From Kribbella pittospori (lineage in GTDB: Bacteria > Actinomycetota > Actinomycetes > Propionibacteriales > Kribbellaceae): a DNA stretch of 64,000 nucleotides. Location of the stretch: contig NZ_SJKB01000002.1 of assembly GCF_004331465.1 (NCBI RefSeq), forward strand, positions 62,001 to 126,000, in the 5' to 3' direction. A model generated the notes under the pieces. It worked only from the letters and a program-made list of their open reading frames with translations. It had not been told where the DNA came from and did not search any database. Position numbers and translations under genes: made by a program. This document shows positions 1-9,477 of the stretch, in pieces. Within the stretch, counting starts at the first letter, position 1; every line of letters begins with the position of its first letter.

Positions 1-641
1 AGGTCCTGCTGCTTGGTGATCAGGAACGGCCAGAGGAACTCGTTCCACGGCCCGATGAACGTCAGCAGGACACCGGTCAGCAGCGCGGGCTTCACCAGCG
101 GTACGGCGATCCGCCACAGGATGCTGAGCTCGGACGCACCGTCGATCCGGGCCGCGTCGAACAGTTCGGCCGGCAACTGCAGGAAGTACTGCCGGAACAC
201 GAACACCGCGGTCGAGTTGATCAGGAACGGCAGGATCATGCCGCCGTAGGAGTCCGCCAGCCCGTAGCTGCGCACGATCAGCACGTACAGCGGGATGGTC
301 AGCAACTGGAACGGCACGACCTGGATCAGCAGCATCAGGTTGAACACCAGCCCCCGGCCGCGGAACTGCAGCCGGGCCAGCGCGTACCCCGCGAGGACAC
401 CGAAGACCAGTGTCCCGAGGATCACGCCACCGGTGAAGATGCCGGAGTTGACCAGCGACCGGCCGAGGTTGATCGCCTTGTCGATCTCGCCGTAGTTGTG
501 CAGGGTCAGGTTCCCCGGTTCGGGGAACGCCCCGGCAACGGTCGGATCCGGCTCGGCCTGCAGGCTGCCGATCAGCATGTAGTAGAAGGGAAACAGGAAC
601 ACGAAGGCCCCGATCAGCAGGCCGACGAAACGCAGCCGCAT
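1..641 (-). CDS. Carbohydrate ABC transporter permease, MalG type (partial, 3' end off window)
   Basis: Inner-membrane permease of a CUT1-family sugar importer, transporting substrate delivered by the binding protein at 1531-2820. The visible 213 residues hold an N-terminal membrane helix starting MRLRFVGLLIG, further hydrophobic segments, and the permease EAA-like loop (AARIDGASELSILWRIAVPL), which docks the ATPase. The ATG overlaps the TGA of the upstream permease by one base (TGATG), so translation is probably coupled. The C-terminal part lies outside the window. No ATPase gene is visible; these systems often share a housekeeping MsiK-type ATPase (family knowledge). Confidence 0.92.
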   Translation of the reverse strand, partial: MRLRFVGLLIGAFVFLFPFYYMLIGSLQAEPDPTVAGAFPEPGNLTLHNYGEIDKAINLGRSLVNSGIFTGGVILGTLVFGVLAGYALARLQFRGRGLVFNLMLLIQVVPFQLLTIPLYVLIVRSYGLADSYGGMILPFLINSTAVFVFRQYFLQLPAELFDAARIDGASELSILWRIAVPLVKPALLTGVLLTFIGPWNEFLWPFLITKQQD

Positions 642-1534
642 CAGTCTTCCCTCCCGACGAAACGCCGTTCGATCAAGGCGATGATGAGGACGCCGATCAC
701 CAGCAGTACGCCGATCGCGGAACCGACATCCGGATTGCCCTGCTCGATCCCGCGTTGATACATGATCAGCACCGGCGACGCGGACGCCCCGTCAGGCCCA
801 CCACCGCCGGTCAGCAGGTACGGCTCGGTGAACAGGTTCGCCCCGGTCACCGTGGCGACGAGGACGACCAGCGTGGTGGCCGGCCGGACGCCGGGCACAG
901 TGACGTTGAGGAACGACCTCCACCGCCCGGCGCCGTCCATCGACGCCGCCTCGTAGAGGTCCTTCGAGACGTTCTGCAAGGCGGCGAGGTACAGCAGGAT
1001 GAAGAACCCGAGCTGTTTCCAGGTCACGTAGACCGCGATCGTCGGCATCGCCAGCTTCGAGTTCACCAGCCAGGACGGGTCCGGCGCGAGCGGGCCGAGG
1101 ATGGAGTTGACCAGCCCGTTCGAGTTGAACAGGAACAGCCACACCCCGACCACGGCGACGCTCGCGGTCACGTACGGCACGTAGTAGCTGACCCGGAAGA
1201 ACGTCCGCCACCGGATCGCCGAGTTCAGCGCGGTCGACAACCCCAGCGACAGCACGACGGTCAGCGGCACGTTGATCACCAGGAAGACCAGCACGTTCGC
1301 GAACGCCCGCCGTACGGCCGGATCCGACAACACCGTGACGTAGTTCTCGAACCCGACGAACGGCCGGTCCACGACCGCGCCCGGCGCCGTGAAGAAGTAG
1401 TCGTGGAACGACATGTACACCGCGAACCCCAGCGGGTACGCGAACACCGCGGCCAGGAACACGACGTACGGCGTGACGAACACCGTGCCGATCGGGTGCT
1501 CACCCAGAAATCGGGTGACCGGACCTCGTCTCAT
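641..1534 (-). CDS. Carbohydrate ABC transporter permease, MalF type
   Basis: First permease of the sugar importer, 297 aa, usual length for this family. It has about six membrane helices, beginning at residues 16-40 (IGTVFVTPYVVFLAAVFAYP). The conserved EAA loop is visible near residue 198 (YEAASMDGAGRWRSFLNVTVPG). It would form the channel together with the MalG-type partner. Its start overlaps the end of the binding-protein gene by 4 bp and its stop overlaps the next permease by one base, so all three lie on one transcript. Substrate cannot be told from sequence; the LacI regulator in the operon suggests a plant- or polymer-derived sugar. Confidence 0.93.
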   Translation of the reverse strand: MRRGPVTRFLGEHPIGTVFVTPYVVFLAAVFAYPLGFAVYMSFHDYFFTAPGAVVDRPFVGFENYVTVLSDPAVRRAFANVLVFLVINVPLTVVLSLGLSTALNSAIRWRTFFRVSYYVPYVTASVAVVGVWLFLFNSNGLVNSILGPLAPDPSWLVNSKLAMPTIAVYVTWKQLGFFILLYLAALQNVSKDLYEAASMDGAGRWRSFLNVTVPGVRPATTLVVLVATVTGANLFTEPYLLTGGGGPDGASASPVLIMYQRGIEQGNPDVGSAIGVLLVIGVLIIALIERRFVGRED

Positions 1535-2820
1535 GACTGCTTGGCGAGTTCATCGACCTTCTGGGCGGCGCCGTCGAGGGCCTCGTTCGGATCCTGCTGA
1601 CCGAAGATGACCGACTTGGAGTAGGCGTCGCGGAAGGTCTGCCAGATGGTGATCGAGTTCGGCACGTTCGGCACCTCGACGGTCCGGGCGGCCTGGTCGG
1701 CGAACACCTTGTAGTCGGGGTTCTTCGCGAAGTAGTCCGGGTACGCGGTCGCGACGTCCTTGCGCAGCGGCATCTGCCCGGTCGCGGTCAGGAACTTGCC
1801 GTCCTGCTCCTGACTGGTGGCGAACTTCAGCACGTCCCAGGCGGTCCCACGGTTCTTGCAGGCCGAGTACATCGCGACGTTCTTCGCGTCGCTGAAGGTG
1901 TGGATCTCGTTCGCCGGCTTGGCGCTCGAGGTCGGCACCGGGACGACACCCCAGTCGACCTTGCCCTTGTACGTCGCGATCGCCCACGGACCGACCACGG
2001 CCATCGCGGCGGTGCCGTCGACGAACGCGTCGCCGGTGTACTTCTCCTGCGAGGCGAGCTTGTCGGCGTACATGGTCCGCCAGAAGGCGGCGACCTTCTT
2101 GCCCTCGTCGGAGTTGAACTGCGCCTTGCTGTCCTCCACCAACTGCTTGCCGCCGGTCTCGGCCGCGAACAGCGGGTAGAAGTCGAACCAGGACTGGTAG
2201 AACTCGTTGCTCGGCGCCGGGTAGATGGCGAACTTCGCCGCCTTCGCCGCGACCACCTTGCGGGCGGTGGCGAGGAACTCGTCGTACGTCGCCAGCGGCG
2301 GCTTGGTGGTGTCGATACCGGCCTTCGCGAACGCCTTCTTGTTGTAGAAGATCATCACCGGGTTCGACTTCCAGGGCAGCTGGTAGTACTTGCCGTCGGA
2401 GGACTTGTACTGCTGCGCGATGTCACCGGAGCGGTCTTCGATGTACTGCTTGCCGTCGGGGAAGGTGTCCAGCGGCACCAGGCCGCCCTGCTTCTGGAAC
2501 TGCGAGACCGAGGCGGGCGAGGTGTTGAAGATCAGGCAGGGCGCGTTGCCCGCCGTGATCGCGGCGCCGATGACCTCCTCGGAGCTCTTCCCGGTCGGGA
2601 TCTCCTGCGCGGTGATCTTCTGGTCCGCGTGCGCCGCGTTCCAGGCCGTGACCATCTGCTTGCCCCAGGCCACTTCTTCGGCGTTGTTCGAGTACCAGAT
2701 GCTGATCGGCCCGCGGGCCGAGGCAGCGGCGTCGGCGTCACCAGAGCCACCGCCACTGTCGCCACACGCGGCGAGGGAGCCGGCCAGTACCAGCGCCAGC
2801 AATCCAGCTTGCAACTTCAT
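1531..2820 (-). CDS. Sugar ABC transporter substrate-binding lipoprotein
   Basis: Extracellular solute-binding protein (family 1, MalE/UgpB-like), 429 aa. The N terminus is a lipoprotein signal ending in a lipobox (SLAAC), with Cys19 the predicted lipidated residue, followed by a Gly/Ser/Asp linker. A strong ribosome binding site, GGAGG, sits 7 bases before the ATG. The gene lies 13 bp downstream of the lacI-type gene and overlaps the MalF-type permease by 4 bp, so binding protein, permeases and regulator form one operon. Ligand unknown. Confidence 0.93.
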   Translation of the reverse strand: MKLQAGLLALVLAGSLAACGDSGGGSGDADAAASARGPISIWYSNNAEEVAWGKQMVTAWNAAHADQKITAQEIPTGKSSEEVIGAAITAGNAPCLIFNTSPASVSQFQKQGGLVPLDTFPDGKQYIEDRSGDIAQQYKSSDGKYYQLPWKSNPVMIFYNKKAFAKAGIDTTKPPLATYDEFLATARKVVAAKAAKFAIYPAPSNEFYQSWFDFYPLFAAETGGKQLVEDSKAQFNSDEGKKVAAFWRTMYADKLASQEKYTGDAFVDGTAAMAVVGPWAIATYKGKVDWGVVPVPTSSAKPANEIHTFSDAKNVAMYSACKNRGTAWDVLKFATSQEQDGKFLTATGQMPLRKDVATAYPDYFAKNPDYKVFADQAARTVEVPNVPNSITIWQTFRDAYSKSVIFGQQDPNEALDGAAQKVDELAKQS

Positions 2821-2833
2821 GATGTTCCTCCAG

Positions 2834-3880
2834 CTAGGCAGGGGAAGGGGACCCCAGTGATGGTGGCGCGCCGGTGGAGCGCCGTACGACGAGTTGCGCC
2901 GGTGGCAACTCGGCGTCGGGGACGTCGGTGGCGCCGTCGACGACCAGGTTGAGGGTTCGGGCCGCGGCCTCTCCGAAGGCGAACGGATCGGCGCGGACAG
3001 TGGTCAGGCCGGGGTGGACGTACTCGGCCAGTTCACTGTCGTCGAAGCCGGCGATGCTCAGGTCGTCGGGCACGGTGAGCCCGGCAGCCTGGGCGGCACC
3101 CAGGCCGGCGATCGCCATCCGGTCGTTGGCGTAGACGATCGCGGTCGGCGGCTGCGGCAGGGTGAGCAGCCGCCGGGTGGCTTCGATCCCACCAGCGGCG
3201 GTGAAGTCGCTGGTTTCCACCGCGACCGGCTCCAGGCCGGCAGCGGCGAGCGTTGAGAGCAGTGCGGTGGACCGGGCGGTCGCGTGCACGAACGCGGGCG
3301 GACCGGCGACGTGCGCGATCCGGGTGTGGCCGAGCTCGACCAGGTGCTCGACGACCGCGGCGGTCCCGGGCCGGTCGTCCAGGATGACAGCGGGGAACGG
3401 CGACGTCCCGTCGGGCCGGTTCAGCGTGACGGCGGGCAGGCCCAGCTCCTTGAGCAAGGGAATCCGGGGATCGTCGTGCCGGAGGTCGGACAGGAACACC
3501 CCGTCCACCCGGGCGTCCTGCGCCAGCCGCCGGTAGCCGGCCTCCTCTTCCTCGCCGGCCGTGACGACCTGCAGGACCAGCGCCTGCCCCCGCGAGGACA
3601 GGACGCTCTCGACGCCGGCGATGAAGGCCGGGAAGAACGGGTCCGAGGACAGCACGTCCGGGTCCCGGGTGATCACCAGACCGAGGGCGAACGCCTTCGA
3701 GACCGACAGCGAGCGGGCCCGGTTGCTCGGCCGCCAGCCGAGCTCGTCGGCGGCGGCGAGGATCTTGTCGACGGTCGCCTGCGCCAGACCCGGCCGCCCG
3801 TTCAGCGCGAACGAAACCGCGCCCTTGGACACGCCGGCCCGATCCGCGACATCCGCGATCGTCGGCCGCTGCTTGCTCAT
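2834..3880 (-). CDS. LacI-family transcriptional regulator of the sugar ABC operon
   Basis: DNA-binding repressor with N-terminal LacI helix-turn-helix (TIADVADRAGVSKGAVSFAL) and a periplasmic-binding-protein-like effector domain, 348 aa. I chose the ATG at 3880 because GAGGTG lies 6 bases upstream; a more upstream ATG at 3901 abuts the operator and has no ribosome binding site. It is the first gene of the operon with the binding protein and permeases. Two palindromic operators overlap its own promoter (3902-3935), so autoregulation and substrate induction of the whole operon are likely. Sugar effector not identifiable. Confidence 0.92.
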   Translation of the reverse strand: MSKQRPTIADVADRAGVSKGAVSFALNGRPGLAQATVDKILAAADELGWRPSNRARSLSVSKAFALGLVITRDPDVLSSDPFFPAFIAGVESVLSSRGQALVLQVVTAGEEEEAGYRRLAQDARVDGVFLSDLRHDDPRIPLLKELGLPAVTLNRPDGTSPFPAVILDDRPGTAAVVEHLVELGHTRIAHVAGPPAFVHATARSTALLSTLAAAGLEPVAVETSDFTAAGGIEATRRLLTLPQPPTAIVYANDRMAIAGLGAAQAAGLTVPDDLSIAGFDDSELAEYVHPGLTTVRADPFAFGEAAARTLNLVVDGATDVPDAELPPAQLVVRRSTGAPPSLGSPSPA

Positions 3881-3901
3881 CGACACCTCGTCTGGCGGCA
3901 T

Positions 3902-3935
3902 TTAAACCGGTTTAAGGCCTATCTAAACCGGTTTA
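3902..3935. promoter_or_regulatory. Paired LacI-type operators
   Basis: Two palindromes with the central CCGG and A/T flanks typical of LacI-family sites: TTAAACCGGTTTAA at 3902-3915 and TAAACCGGTTTA at 3924-3935. Their centres are 21 bp apart, two helical turns, so bound dimers would face the same side. The upstream site overlaps the predicted -10 and spacer of the lacI promoter; the other lies between promoter and start codon. Binding by the adjacent LacI protein is inferred. Confidence 0.8.
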
Positions 3936-3950
3936 AACAGTGCACGTCAA
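3922..3950 (-). promoter_or_regulatory. Predicted promoter of the lacI-sugar ABC operon
   Basis: On the minus strand a -35 element TTGACG (3950-3945) is followed, after 17 bases, by a weak -10 TTTAGA (3927-3922; alternative registers are equally weak). The spacer carries the upstream LacI operator, a classic repression geometry. The -10 match is only 3 of 6. Confidence 0.5.
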
Positions 3951-3974
3951 GACCACATGGCCGAGTGGTATGTC

Positions 3975-6900
3975 TCAGACCGCGAAGGCCGTGCCGGCTG
4001 CGCCGAGGTCGCGCAGCAGGACCTGGCCCTGCGCCCGTGCCCGGCGGTCCGGAGCCGTTGCCAGCACGACCGCCTGCTCGTAGCGATCGCCCAAGGCGGC
4101 CCAAGCGGTCGCCGCCTCCTCCCAGCGTCCGGCGAGAGTGTCGGCCCAGGGACCTGGCGCTCCGGTCGGAGCAGCGACATCGACACCGGCTCGGCCCAGA
4201 TAGGCACACAGCTCGGCCTGCATCGTCCGGTGTTCCGCCTCCTTGACGAGGGTCAGCGCCAGCCGAGCCTCGTCGGTGGAGTCGCCCAGGGATCCGTCCA
4301 GCCACCCGAGCTCGATCCGCGCGACCGCCAGAGTGCCCTCGACGTAGACATCGTCCGCGATCGGGCGGGCGGCCAGCGCCGCCGCCAGCACGTCACCCGC
4401 TGCGGCGTCTCCGCGCCGCGCGTGAAGTCGAGCCAGCAGGCTGCCGGCGAGCGCTGCCATCACACCCGGCTCCCCCGGACTGTCCAGCAGGGCACGGAGT
4501 GCGGCGATGGCGTGGTCCCACTGCCCTCTGCTCGCCTGCACCGCGGCCGCGGTGAGGCGCAGGCGGTACTGGCCGGCGAAGAACTCACCGTCCGCCGCGG
4601 CCCGCAGGCCTGCGGCGACGTACTTCTCGGCGTCGTCGAACCGGCCGCTGCGGTACGCGCCGCCAGCGGCGTTCACGTAGCACCGCACGACCGTCTCCAC
4701 TCGGCTGTCCGCCCCAGCCAGCGAGATCGCGCGGCGCAGATCCTCATCACCGCGCAGGTCACCCCGGGCCAGCCGGGCGTCTCCCAGATAGCACCCGGCC
4801 TGCGCCTCCAGATCGCTCCGGCACAGGCTCTGGCCGATAGCGAACGCCCGCGCGGCGAAGGCCTCGGCCCGATCGCCCGGCTCGGCGACGATCCCGATCG
4901 TCGCCAGGTTGCTGTGTGCACGGGCCTGCTCGATCAGCGCGGCCGCGAGCCGCGCCTCGTCACCCGTCGGCTCCAGCAGGTCCGCAGCCTGCTCGGCTGC
5001 ACGCCGCGAACGGAGCGGCCCGCTCGCGAACAGGGCCACCCGCGCGAGCACCATCAACGCCTCTGCCTGGAGGATCGCATCGCCGGCCGCCTCGGCCGCG
5101 CCGACAGCGCACTCGGCGGACTCCAGCGCGGCCTCGAACCGGTTGACGACGTACAGCGAGTAAGCCCGTCGGGTGAACAGGTCGGCTGCCTGGTCAGAGC
5201 CGAGCAGTTCGCGATGCCGCAGTACGACGTCCAGTACGCCGACCGCCTGGCGATGAGCACCAAGTCGGGCGGCTTCGAACGCGGCGGTCGGACCGTGCTC
5301 CAGGATGACGTCGACCCGCCCGCAGCGCTCCGCGTGGTGCACCAGCCGAGCGGGCTCCAGCACAGGACGCCCGAGGAGTACGTCGACCACCACGCGGTTG
5401 GCCTGGATCCGCTCGCCCGCGGTCAGCGTGGCCTCGATCGCCCGCCGGGCCAACTCGTGGCGGAACGCGACCGTCGTGTCGGCTCCGATGACCATCCCGG
5501 AACGCTCGGCCTCGATCAGTACCGCCGGATCGCCTTCCGCGAGGCTCTCGGCCAGCCACCGTTCCGCCCGGGTCGGGATCACGGACAACCGTTCGACCAA
5601 CGTTCGCGCCGGAGCCGAGAGTTTGCCCAGCCGAGCCAGTACGGCGTCCCGGACAGTCTGAGGTACGTCACCACCCCCGCCGGCCGCGAGCACTTCGGTG
5701 ACGAAGAACGGGTTCCCTTGGGTGACCCGATGGATCTCCTCAGCCTGACTCGCGGTGGCCGGCCCGAGTTGCCGGACTGCGTCGACGGTCAGGGGCGGCA
5801 GCGTCACTCGTCGTACCGAGGATCCGGTCAGGCTTCCGAGCAGCTGCCGCAGCGGGTGTCCCGGATCGACCCCGGTCTCCCGGAACGTCAGCAGGAGCAC
5901 GGCCGGGATGCCCGGGAACCTGCGGGCGAGGAAGCGGATCGCGTCGAGCGTCGCGTCGTCGGCCCAGTGGATGTCCTCCACCACGACGACGGACGGACGC
6001 TCGGAGAAGACACGTAGCAGCGCACCGTCCGGCCGATCGGCTGACAATGCGGCCGCCAGCTCAGCGTCGTGCTCGGCCATGTCGCGGAACGGACCGAGGC
6101 TGCGCGGCGCCAGCAAGTCGTCGCAGTCACCGATGGCCACGTTGATCGCAGGCCCCAGCCCGTCGAGGAACGCCTGCACCAAGGCCGTCTTGCCGGCACC
6201 CGCCTCCCCCGAGACCAGGATGACCACACCACGGCCGTCGCTGACAGCCGCACCAGCCGCGCCTCTGAGCACGGCCAATTCGCCGTCCCGCTCAAGCAGA
6301 GTTGAAGCCTGCGGTTCCGCGACCAACTCCGTCTGCTTCGACGGGGTCGCGGATGTCAGCAGGCGTTCACGCAGTACGACGGCTTCGGGACCCGGCGAGA
6401 TGCCGAGCTCGGTGGCCAGGGCGCGTTCCATCCGGTCGAAGCGGCGGAGACCGGTGGTTCGATCACCGGCGACGACGGCCTCGCGCAGGAGCTCGACGTG
6501 AGCCTCCTCATTCGCGGGATCCATCGCCAGGAGCTCCTCCCAGCGGCCCGCGCACTGCAGCAGCCGCAGGACCCGCAGCCGAAGCTGCTCCCGCGGATCG
6601 TCAAGCCACGGCTCGGCCAGGTCGTCCGGCAGCAGCTCACCGGCCAGGTCCAGGGCGGTGGCGCAGAGCTCGGGCGACGGCGGCTCGCTCGCCAGCGCAT
6701 CCCTGGCGGCCGCTTCGAACTGCCCGGCGTCGACCTCGAGACACGCGTCGGGAAAGAGCGCGACGACCTCGTCCTTCAGTACGACGGCGTCCCGGTCATC
6801 GAAGACGGCCCGCGCGTAGTGAGCGGCCTTGTGGAGCCGCGGAAGCGCGGCGTCCAGCGTGAGCTCCGGCCACAGCGCATCCACGACCCGGTCCCGGTGC

Positions 6901-7034
6901 AGCCTGCCGCCGGGCGCCAGCGCGAGCAGCTTGACCAGCGTGGCGGCCTGGCGGCGGCTCCACCGTCCGTTGGAAATCGGCGTGCCGTCGACGACGACGG
7001 CGAACCCGCCCAGCAGCCGAACGCTGACCTCCAC
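3975..7034 (-). CDS. BTAD/AAA-domain transcriptional regulator (AfsR/SARP-like, large)
   Basis: 1019-aa cytoplasmic regulator. Residues 1-95 form an OmpR-like winged helix with the RRQAATLVKLLALAPGG pattern of SARP proteins; about 100-230 is the bacterial transcriptional activation domain (BTAD); 245-500 is a STAND/AAA ATPase with Walker A GEAGAGKT (276-283) and Walker B VVVVEDIHWAD (349-359). The remainder is Ala/Leu-rich helical repeats (TPR-like). There is no C-terminal LuxR domain. It is the last gene of an apparent operon with two flavoenzymes and an OsmC-like protein (33 bp gap). Such proteins usually activate the neighbouring operon from direct repeats; a matching set lies at 10120-10148. 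Confidence 0.9.
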   Translation of the reverse strand: MEVSVRLLGGFAVVVDGTPISNGRWSRRQAATLVKLLALAPGGRLHRDRVVDALWPELTLDAALPRLHKAAHYARAVFDDRDAVVLKDEVVALFPDACLEVDAGQFEAAARDALASEPPSPELCATALDLAGELLPDDLAEPWLDDPREQLRLRVLRLLQCAGRWEELLAMDPANEEAHVELLREAVVAGDRTTGLRRFDRMERALATELGISPGPEAVVLRERLLTSATPSKQTELVAEPQASTLLERDGELAVLRGAAGAAVSDGRGVVILVSGEAGAGKTALVQAFLDGLGPAINVAIGDCDDLLAPRSLGPFRDMAEHDAELAAALSADRPDGALLRVFSERPSVVVVEDIHWADDATLDAIRFLARRFPGIPAVLLLTFRETGVDPGHPLRQLLGSLTGSSVRRVTLPPLTVDAVRQLGPATASQAEEIHRVTQGNPFFVTEVLAAGGGGDVPQTVRDAVLARLGKLSAPARTLVERLSVIPTRAERWLAESLAEGDPAVLIEAERSGMVIGADTTVAFRHELARRAIEATLTAGERIQANRVVVDVLLGRPVLEPARLVHHAERCGRVDVILEHGPTAAFEAARLGAHRQAVGVLDVVLRHRELLGSDQAADLFTRRAYSLYVVNRFEAALESAECAVGAAEAAGDAILQAEALMVLARVALFASGPLRSRRAAEQAADLLEPTGDEARLAAALIEQARAHSNLATIGIVAEPGDRAEAFAARAFAIGQSLCRSDLEAQAGCYLGDARLARGDLRGDEDLRRAISLAGADSRVETVVRCYVNAAGGAYRSGRFDDAEKYVAAGLRAAADGEFFAGQYRLRLTAAAVQASRGQWDHAIAALRALLDSPGEPGVMAALAGSLLARLHARRGDAAAGDVLAAALAARPIADDVYVEGTLAVARIELGWLDGSLGDSTDEARLALTLVKEAEHRTMQAELCAYLGRAGVDVAAPTGAPGPWADTLAGRWEEAATAWAALGDRYEQAVVLATAPDRRARAQGQVLLRDLGAAGTAFAV

Positions 7035-7067
7035 AACTCGGATCGTAGGCGCCGGAACGAGCCCCAG

Positions 7068-8213
7068 CTACAGCCCGGCACCGGGTGCCTGAAGCAGGGC
7101 TGACGGCAGCGACTGCAGGTGTTCGACCTCGTCGCCCATCGCAGAGCTGACCTCCCGCAGCAGTAGCCGCACCTCGTCCATACTCCACGCGTACGACGCG
7201 ACGCTCTCGGTGGCGTCGAAGAACCGGTGCGAGAGCTGGTCCCGCGTCGCCTGGTACTGCGCCAATGGGCTCCGGAGGATCGCGTCGGTCAGCAGCTCGG
7301 CGTCCCGCAGGCCGTCCGTCATGCCGTGGGTGGTGATCGGGTCCTTGTAATAGCCAGCGTCCCCAACCAGCGCCCAGCCAGGACCCCAGGACTGGCGGAT
7401 GAACCCTGCGGCACCAGCCCAACCGTGCAAGCGACTCGCTGGCTCGGCCGAGAACACACGCTCGGCCAGGCCGGTCTCAGTGAGCAGTGTCGCGAAGGCT
7501 TCCTCGCGGCCCAGAGCTTGCATCCGGGCCGGAGTCGTCGCAACGAAGACGCAGGTCAGCTCCTCGTTGGTGGGCAGGAAGCCGGCCCCCGCACCAGGTG
7601 CGTAGGCCCACTCGTACCCCGCAGTCCGCAGCCCGGCGTAGTACCGATAGAGGATGGCGCTGCGGGACTCGCCCCGCCGTACGACGGAAGCGTCGACTGC
7701 CGACGCGACGGCCGACCGGATGCCATCGGCGCCGATCGTCAAGCTGGCAAGGAGATCCGCAGTACGCCCCGCGCGGTCTTGCACGCGAGCGCCAGCTACG
7801 CGTCCGCTCTCGTCTCGCAGCAACGTGGTGACTGCCGTCCGGTGCCGTACGTCGGCTCCGGCATCGGCGGCCGCGTCGACGAGGATGCGGTCGAGGACCT
7901 GGCGGCGAGGTGCGTACAAGGCGCCCACGCCACCCTTGGCGCGGATGGTGATCTGCTGGGCCTCGCGATCGCTGTAGTGGAAGGTGGTTTCGCGGATCGG
8001 TGGTGTACCGGCGGCGGTCAGGGTGTCCAGCAGCCCCCACCTCGACAACTGCAGAACGCCTGCGCGCATGAGGCCATGAGTGGACACAGTGTCGCTGCCG
8101 TACGCAGACCGCTCGACCAGAGCCACGCGAGCACCCGCACGGGCGAGCAGCATGGCAGTCGAGGCACCTGCCACCCGTCCACCGACGACCAGGATGTCGT
8201 ACGTCGTACTCAT
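7068..8213 (-). CDS. FAD-dependent monooxygenase/reductase, PHBH-fold type
   Basis: Flavoprotein of 381 aa related to group A aromatic hydroxylases and geranylgeranyl-reductase-like enzymes. The Rossmann ADP-binding motif is at the N terminus (DILVVGGRVAGASTAMLLAR), with the acidic end of strand 2 in VALVERS. The second FAD motif, IGADGIRSAVA, is near residue 170, and a GDAGYYKDP motif near 290 contacts FAD. The glycine motif reads GGRVAGAS rather than GxGxxG, common in this subgroup. Overlaps the preceding flavoprotein gene by 4 bp. Substrate unknown; a bespoke oxidative modification is likely, given a dedicated regulator. Confidence 0.85.
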   Translation of the reverse strand: MSTTYDILVVGGRVAGASTAMLLARAGARVALVERSAYGSDTVSTHGLMRAGVLQLSRWGLLDTLTAAGTPPIRETTFHYSDREAQQITIRAKGGVGALYAPRRQVLDRILVDAAADAGADVRHRTAVTTLLRDESGRVAGARVQDRAGRTADLLASLTIGADGIRSAVASAVDASVVRRGESRSAILYRYYAGLRTAGYEWAYAPGAGAGFLPTNEELTCVFVATTPARMQALGREEAFATLLTETGLAERVFSAEPASRLHGWAGAAGFIRQSWGPGWALVGDAGYYKDPITTHGMTDGLRDAELLTDAILRSPLAQYQATRDQLSHRFFDATESVASYAWSMDEVRLLLREVSSAMGDEVEHLQSLPSALLQAPGAGL

Positions 8214-9445
8214 CGCGCCGACTCCACGGAGCAGGCACTCAGCAGGTGCTGTACGACGGTATGGGCGTCGTGGCGAGCGCCGTCGATGAAGCCCGAGTCG
8301 CGTCGGTGCTGGAACCGTTGCCCGACGACGTACACACCAGGAGCGGCGGTGATACCGCGGTCCTGCTCGATATGGCCGTCAGGACCGACGATCGGGAGCC
8401 GCAGCCATGGGTACTCGGGCCGATAGCCGGTGGCGACGAGCACGGTCCCGATCCCCGCCATCGACAGGTCGATGCTCTGCGCCGGTGCCACGTGGCTGAG
8501 TGGGCGGACGCCTGCCGGGACCTCTCTGGTGAGGCCGGTGCACGCGATGTACTCATCCACCGCGTCCAGCAGCCGATGCATCCGCAGATCGGCCGTCGCC
8601 GCGGTGCCGGCCAGGTCCGACCGGAACAGCGCCCTGCCGCCGTCCATACCGTAGAAGCGGCCGAGCAACCCAACGCCGGCCTTCTGCAGCGTCGGCAGGT
8701 CGACCTCGCGCGGCCGCTCTCCCGGCCGGTGCCCGATCAACTGCATCGACGGCTCCCGCCGGGCAGCCGTCGGATCGCGTACGTCGTCGATCGTCCGAGC
8801 CAGCCGCCCGATGCATTCCAGCCACCAGAAGATGTCCATGCCGCGGTAGCTGCGAGGCATCCTGGTGTGCCGGCCGACCGACAGGTGTACCTGGCGGCCG
8901 GCGCGGTTGAGCTCGTCGGCGATCTGCACACCGGACGACGAGGCGCCGATCACCAGCACGCCTCCGGGAGCAAGCCGGCCCGGCGAGCGGTAGTTGTTCG
9001 CGGTCAGGACCTCGGCCGCGCCGAGTCCGGCCGGCACCCGAGGTGCACCGTGCGGCCCGGTCGCGATCACGACGTTCCGGGCTCGCCAGGTGCCGCGATC
9101 GGTGACCACTCGATAGCCCCCGGAGCTCGCTTGGGTGAGCTCCAAGACCGTGGCTTCGGACACCACGGGGGCACCGAACGATTCGGCGTACTGCACCAGA
9201 TGGCGAACGAACCGGCCGGCGCTCAGGTACCCGTCCGGATCGGGGCCGTCGTACTCCCAGCCCGGCAGCCGCAGCATCCAGTTCGGATTGACCAGCCGGA
9301 GCGAGTCCCAGCGCTCGGCGCGCCACCGCTCGGCGATCCTGCCCCGCTCGATCACCACATGGTCGCGACCGGCCCCGGTGAGCAGCCGGCTCACCGCAAG
9401 CCCCGCGTGCCCGGCGCCGATCACGATCGTGTCGATGGTCTGCAT
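8210..9445 (-). CDS. Flavin-containing monooxygenase-like NAD(P)/FAD oxidoreductase
   Basis: 411-aa two-dinucleotide-binding flavoprotein of the FMO/CzcO type. The FAD motif IVIGAGHAGLAVSRLL is near residue 7; a second Rossmann motif, VLVIGASSSGVQIADEL, in mid-protein is expected to bind NADPH; the ATG motif (VLVATGYRPEYPWL) is near the C terminus. Such enzymes catalyse NADPH- and O2-dependent heteroatom or Baeyer-Villiger oxidation. Follows the OsmC gene by 32 bp and overlaps the second flavoprotein by 4 bp, so the two oxidases are coexpressed. Confidence 0.86.
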   Translation of the reverse strand: MQTIDTIVIGAGHAGLAVSRLLTGAGRDHVVIERGRIAERWRAERWDSLRLVNPNWMLRLPGWEYDGPDPDGYLSAGRFVRHLVQYAESFGAPVVSEATVLELTQASSGGYRVVTDRGTWRARNVVIATGPHGAPRVPAGLGAAEVLTANNYRSPGRLAPGGVLVIGASSSGVQIADELNRAGRQVHLSVGRHTRMPRSYRGMDIFWWLECIGRLARTIDDVRDPTAARREPSMQLIGHRPGERPREVDLPTLQKAGVGLLGRFYGMDGGRALFRSDLAGTAATADLRMHRLLDAVDEYIACTGLTREVPAGVRPLSHVAPAQSIDLSMAGIGTVLVATGYRPEYPWLRLPIVGPDGHIEQDRGITAAPGVYVVGQRFQHRRDSGFIDGARHDAHTVVQHLLSACSVESAR

Positions 9446-9477
9446 CGTGCTCCCCCTCCCCGGCTGCGGCGGACGTG

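Noticed and set aside
3957..6017. 686-aa plus-strand open frame antisense to the BTAD regulator
   Set aside because: Shadow frame; the minus strand encodes recognisable wHTH, BTAD and Walker motifs.
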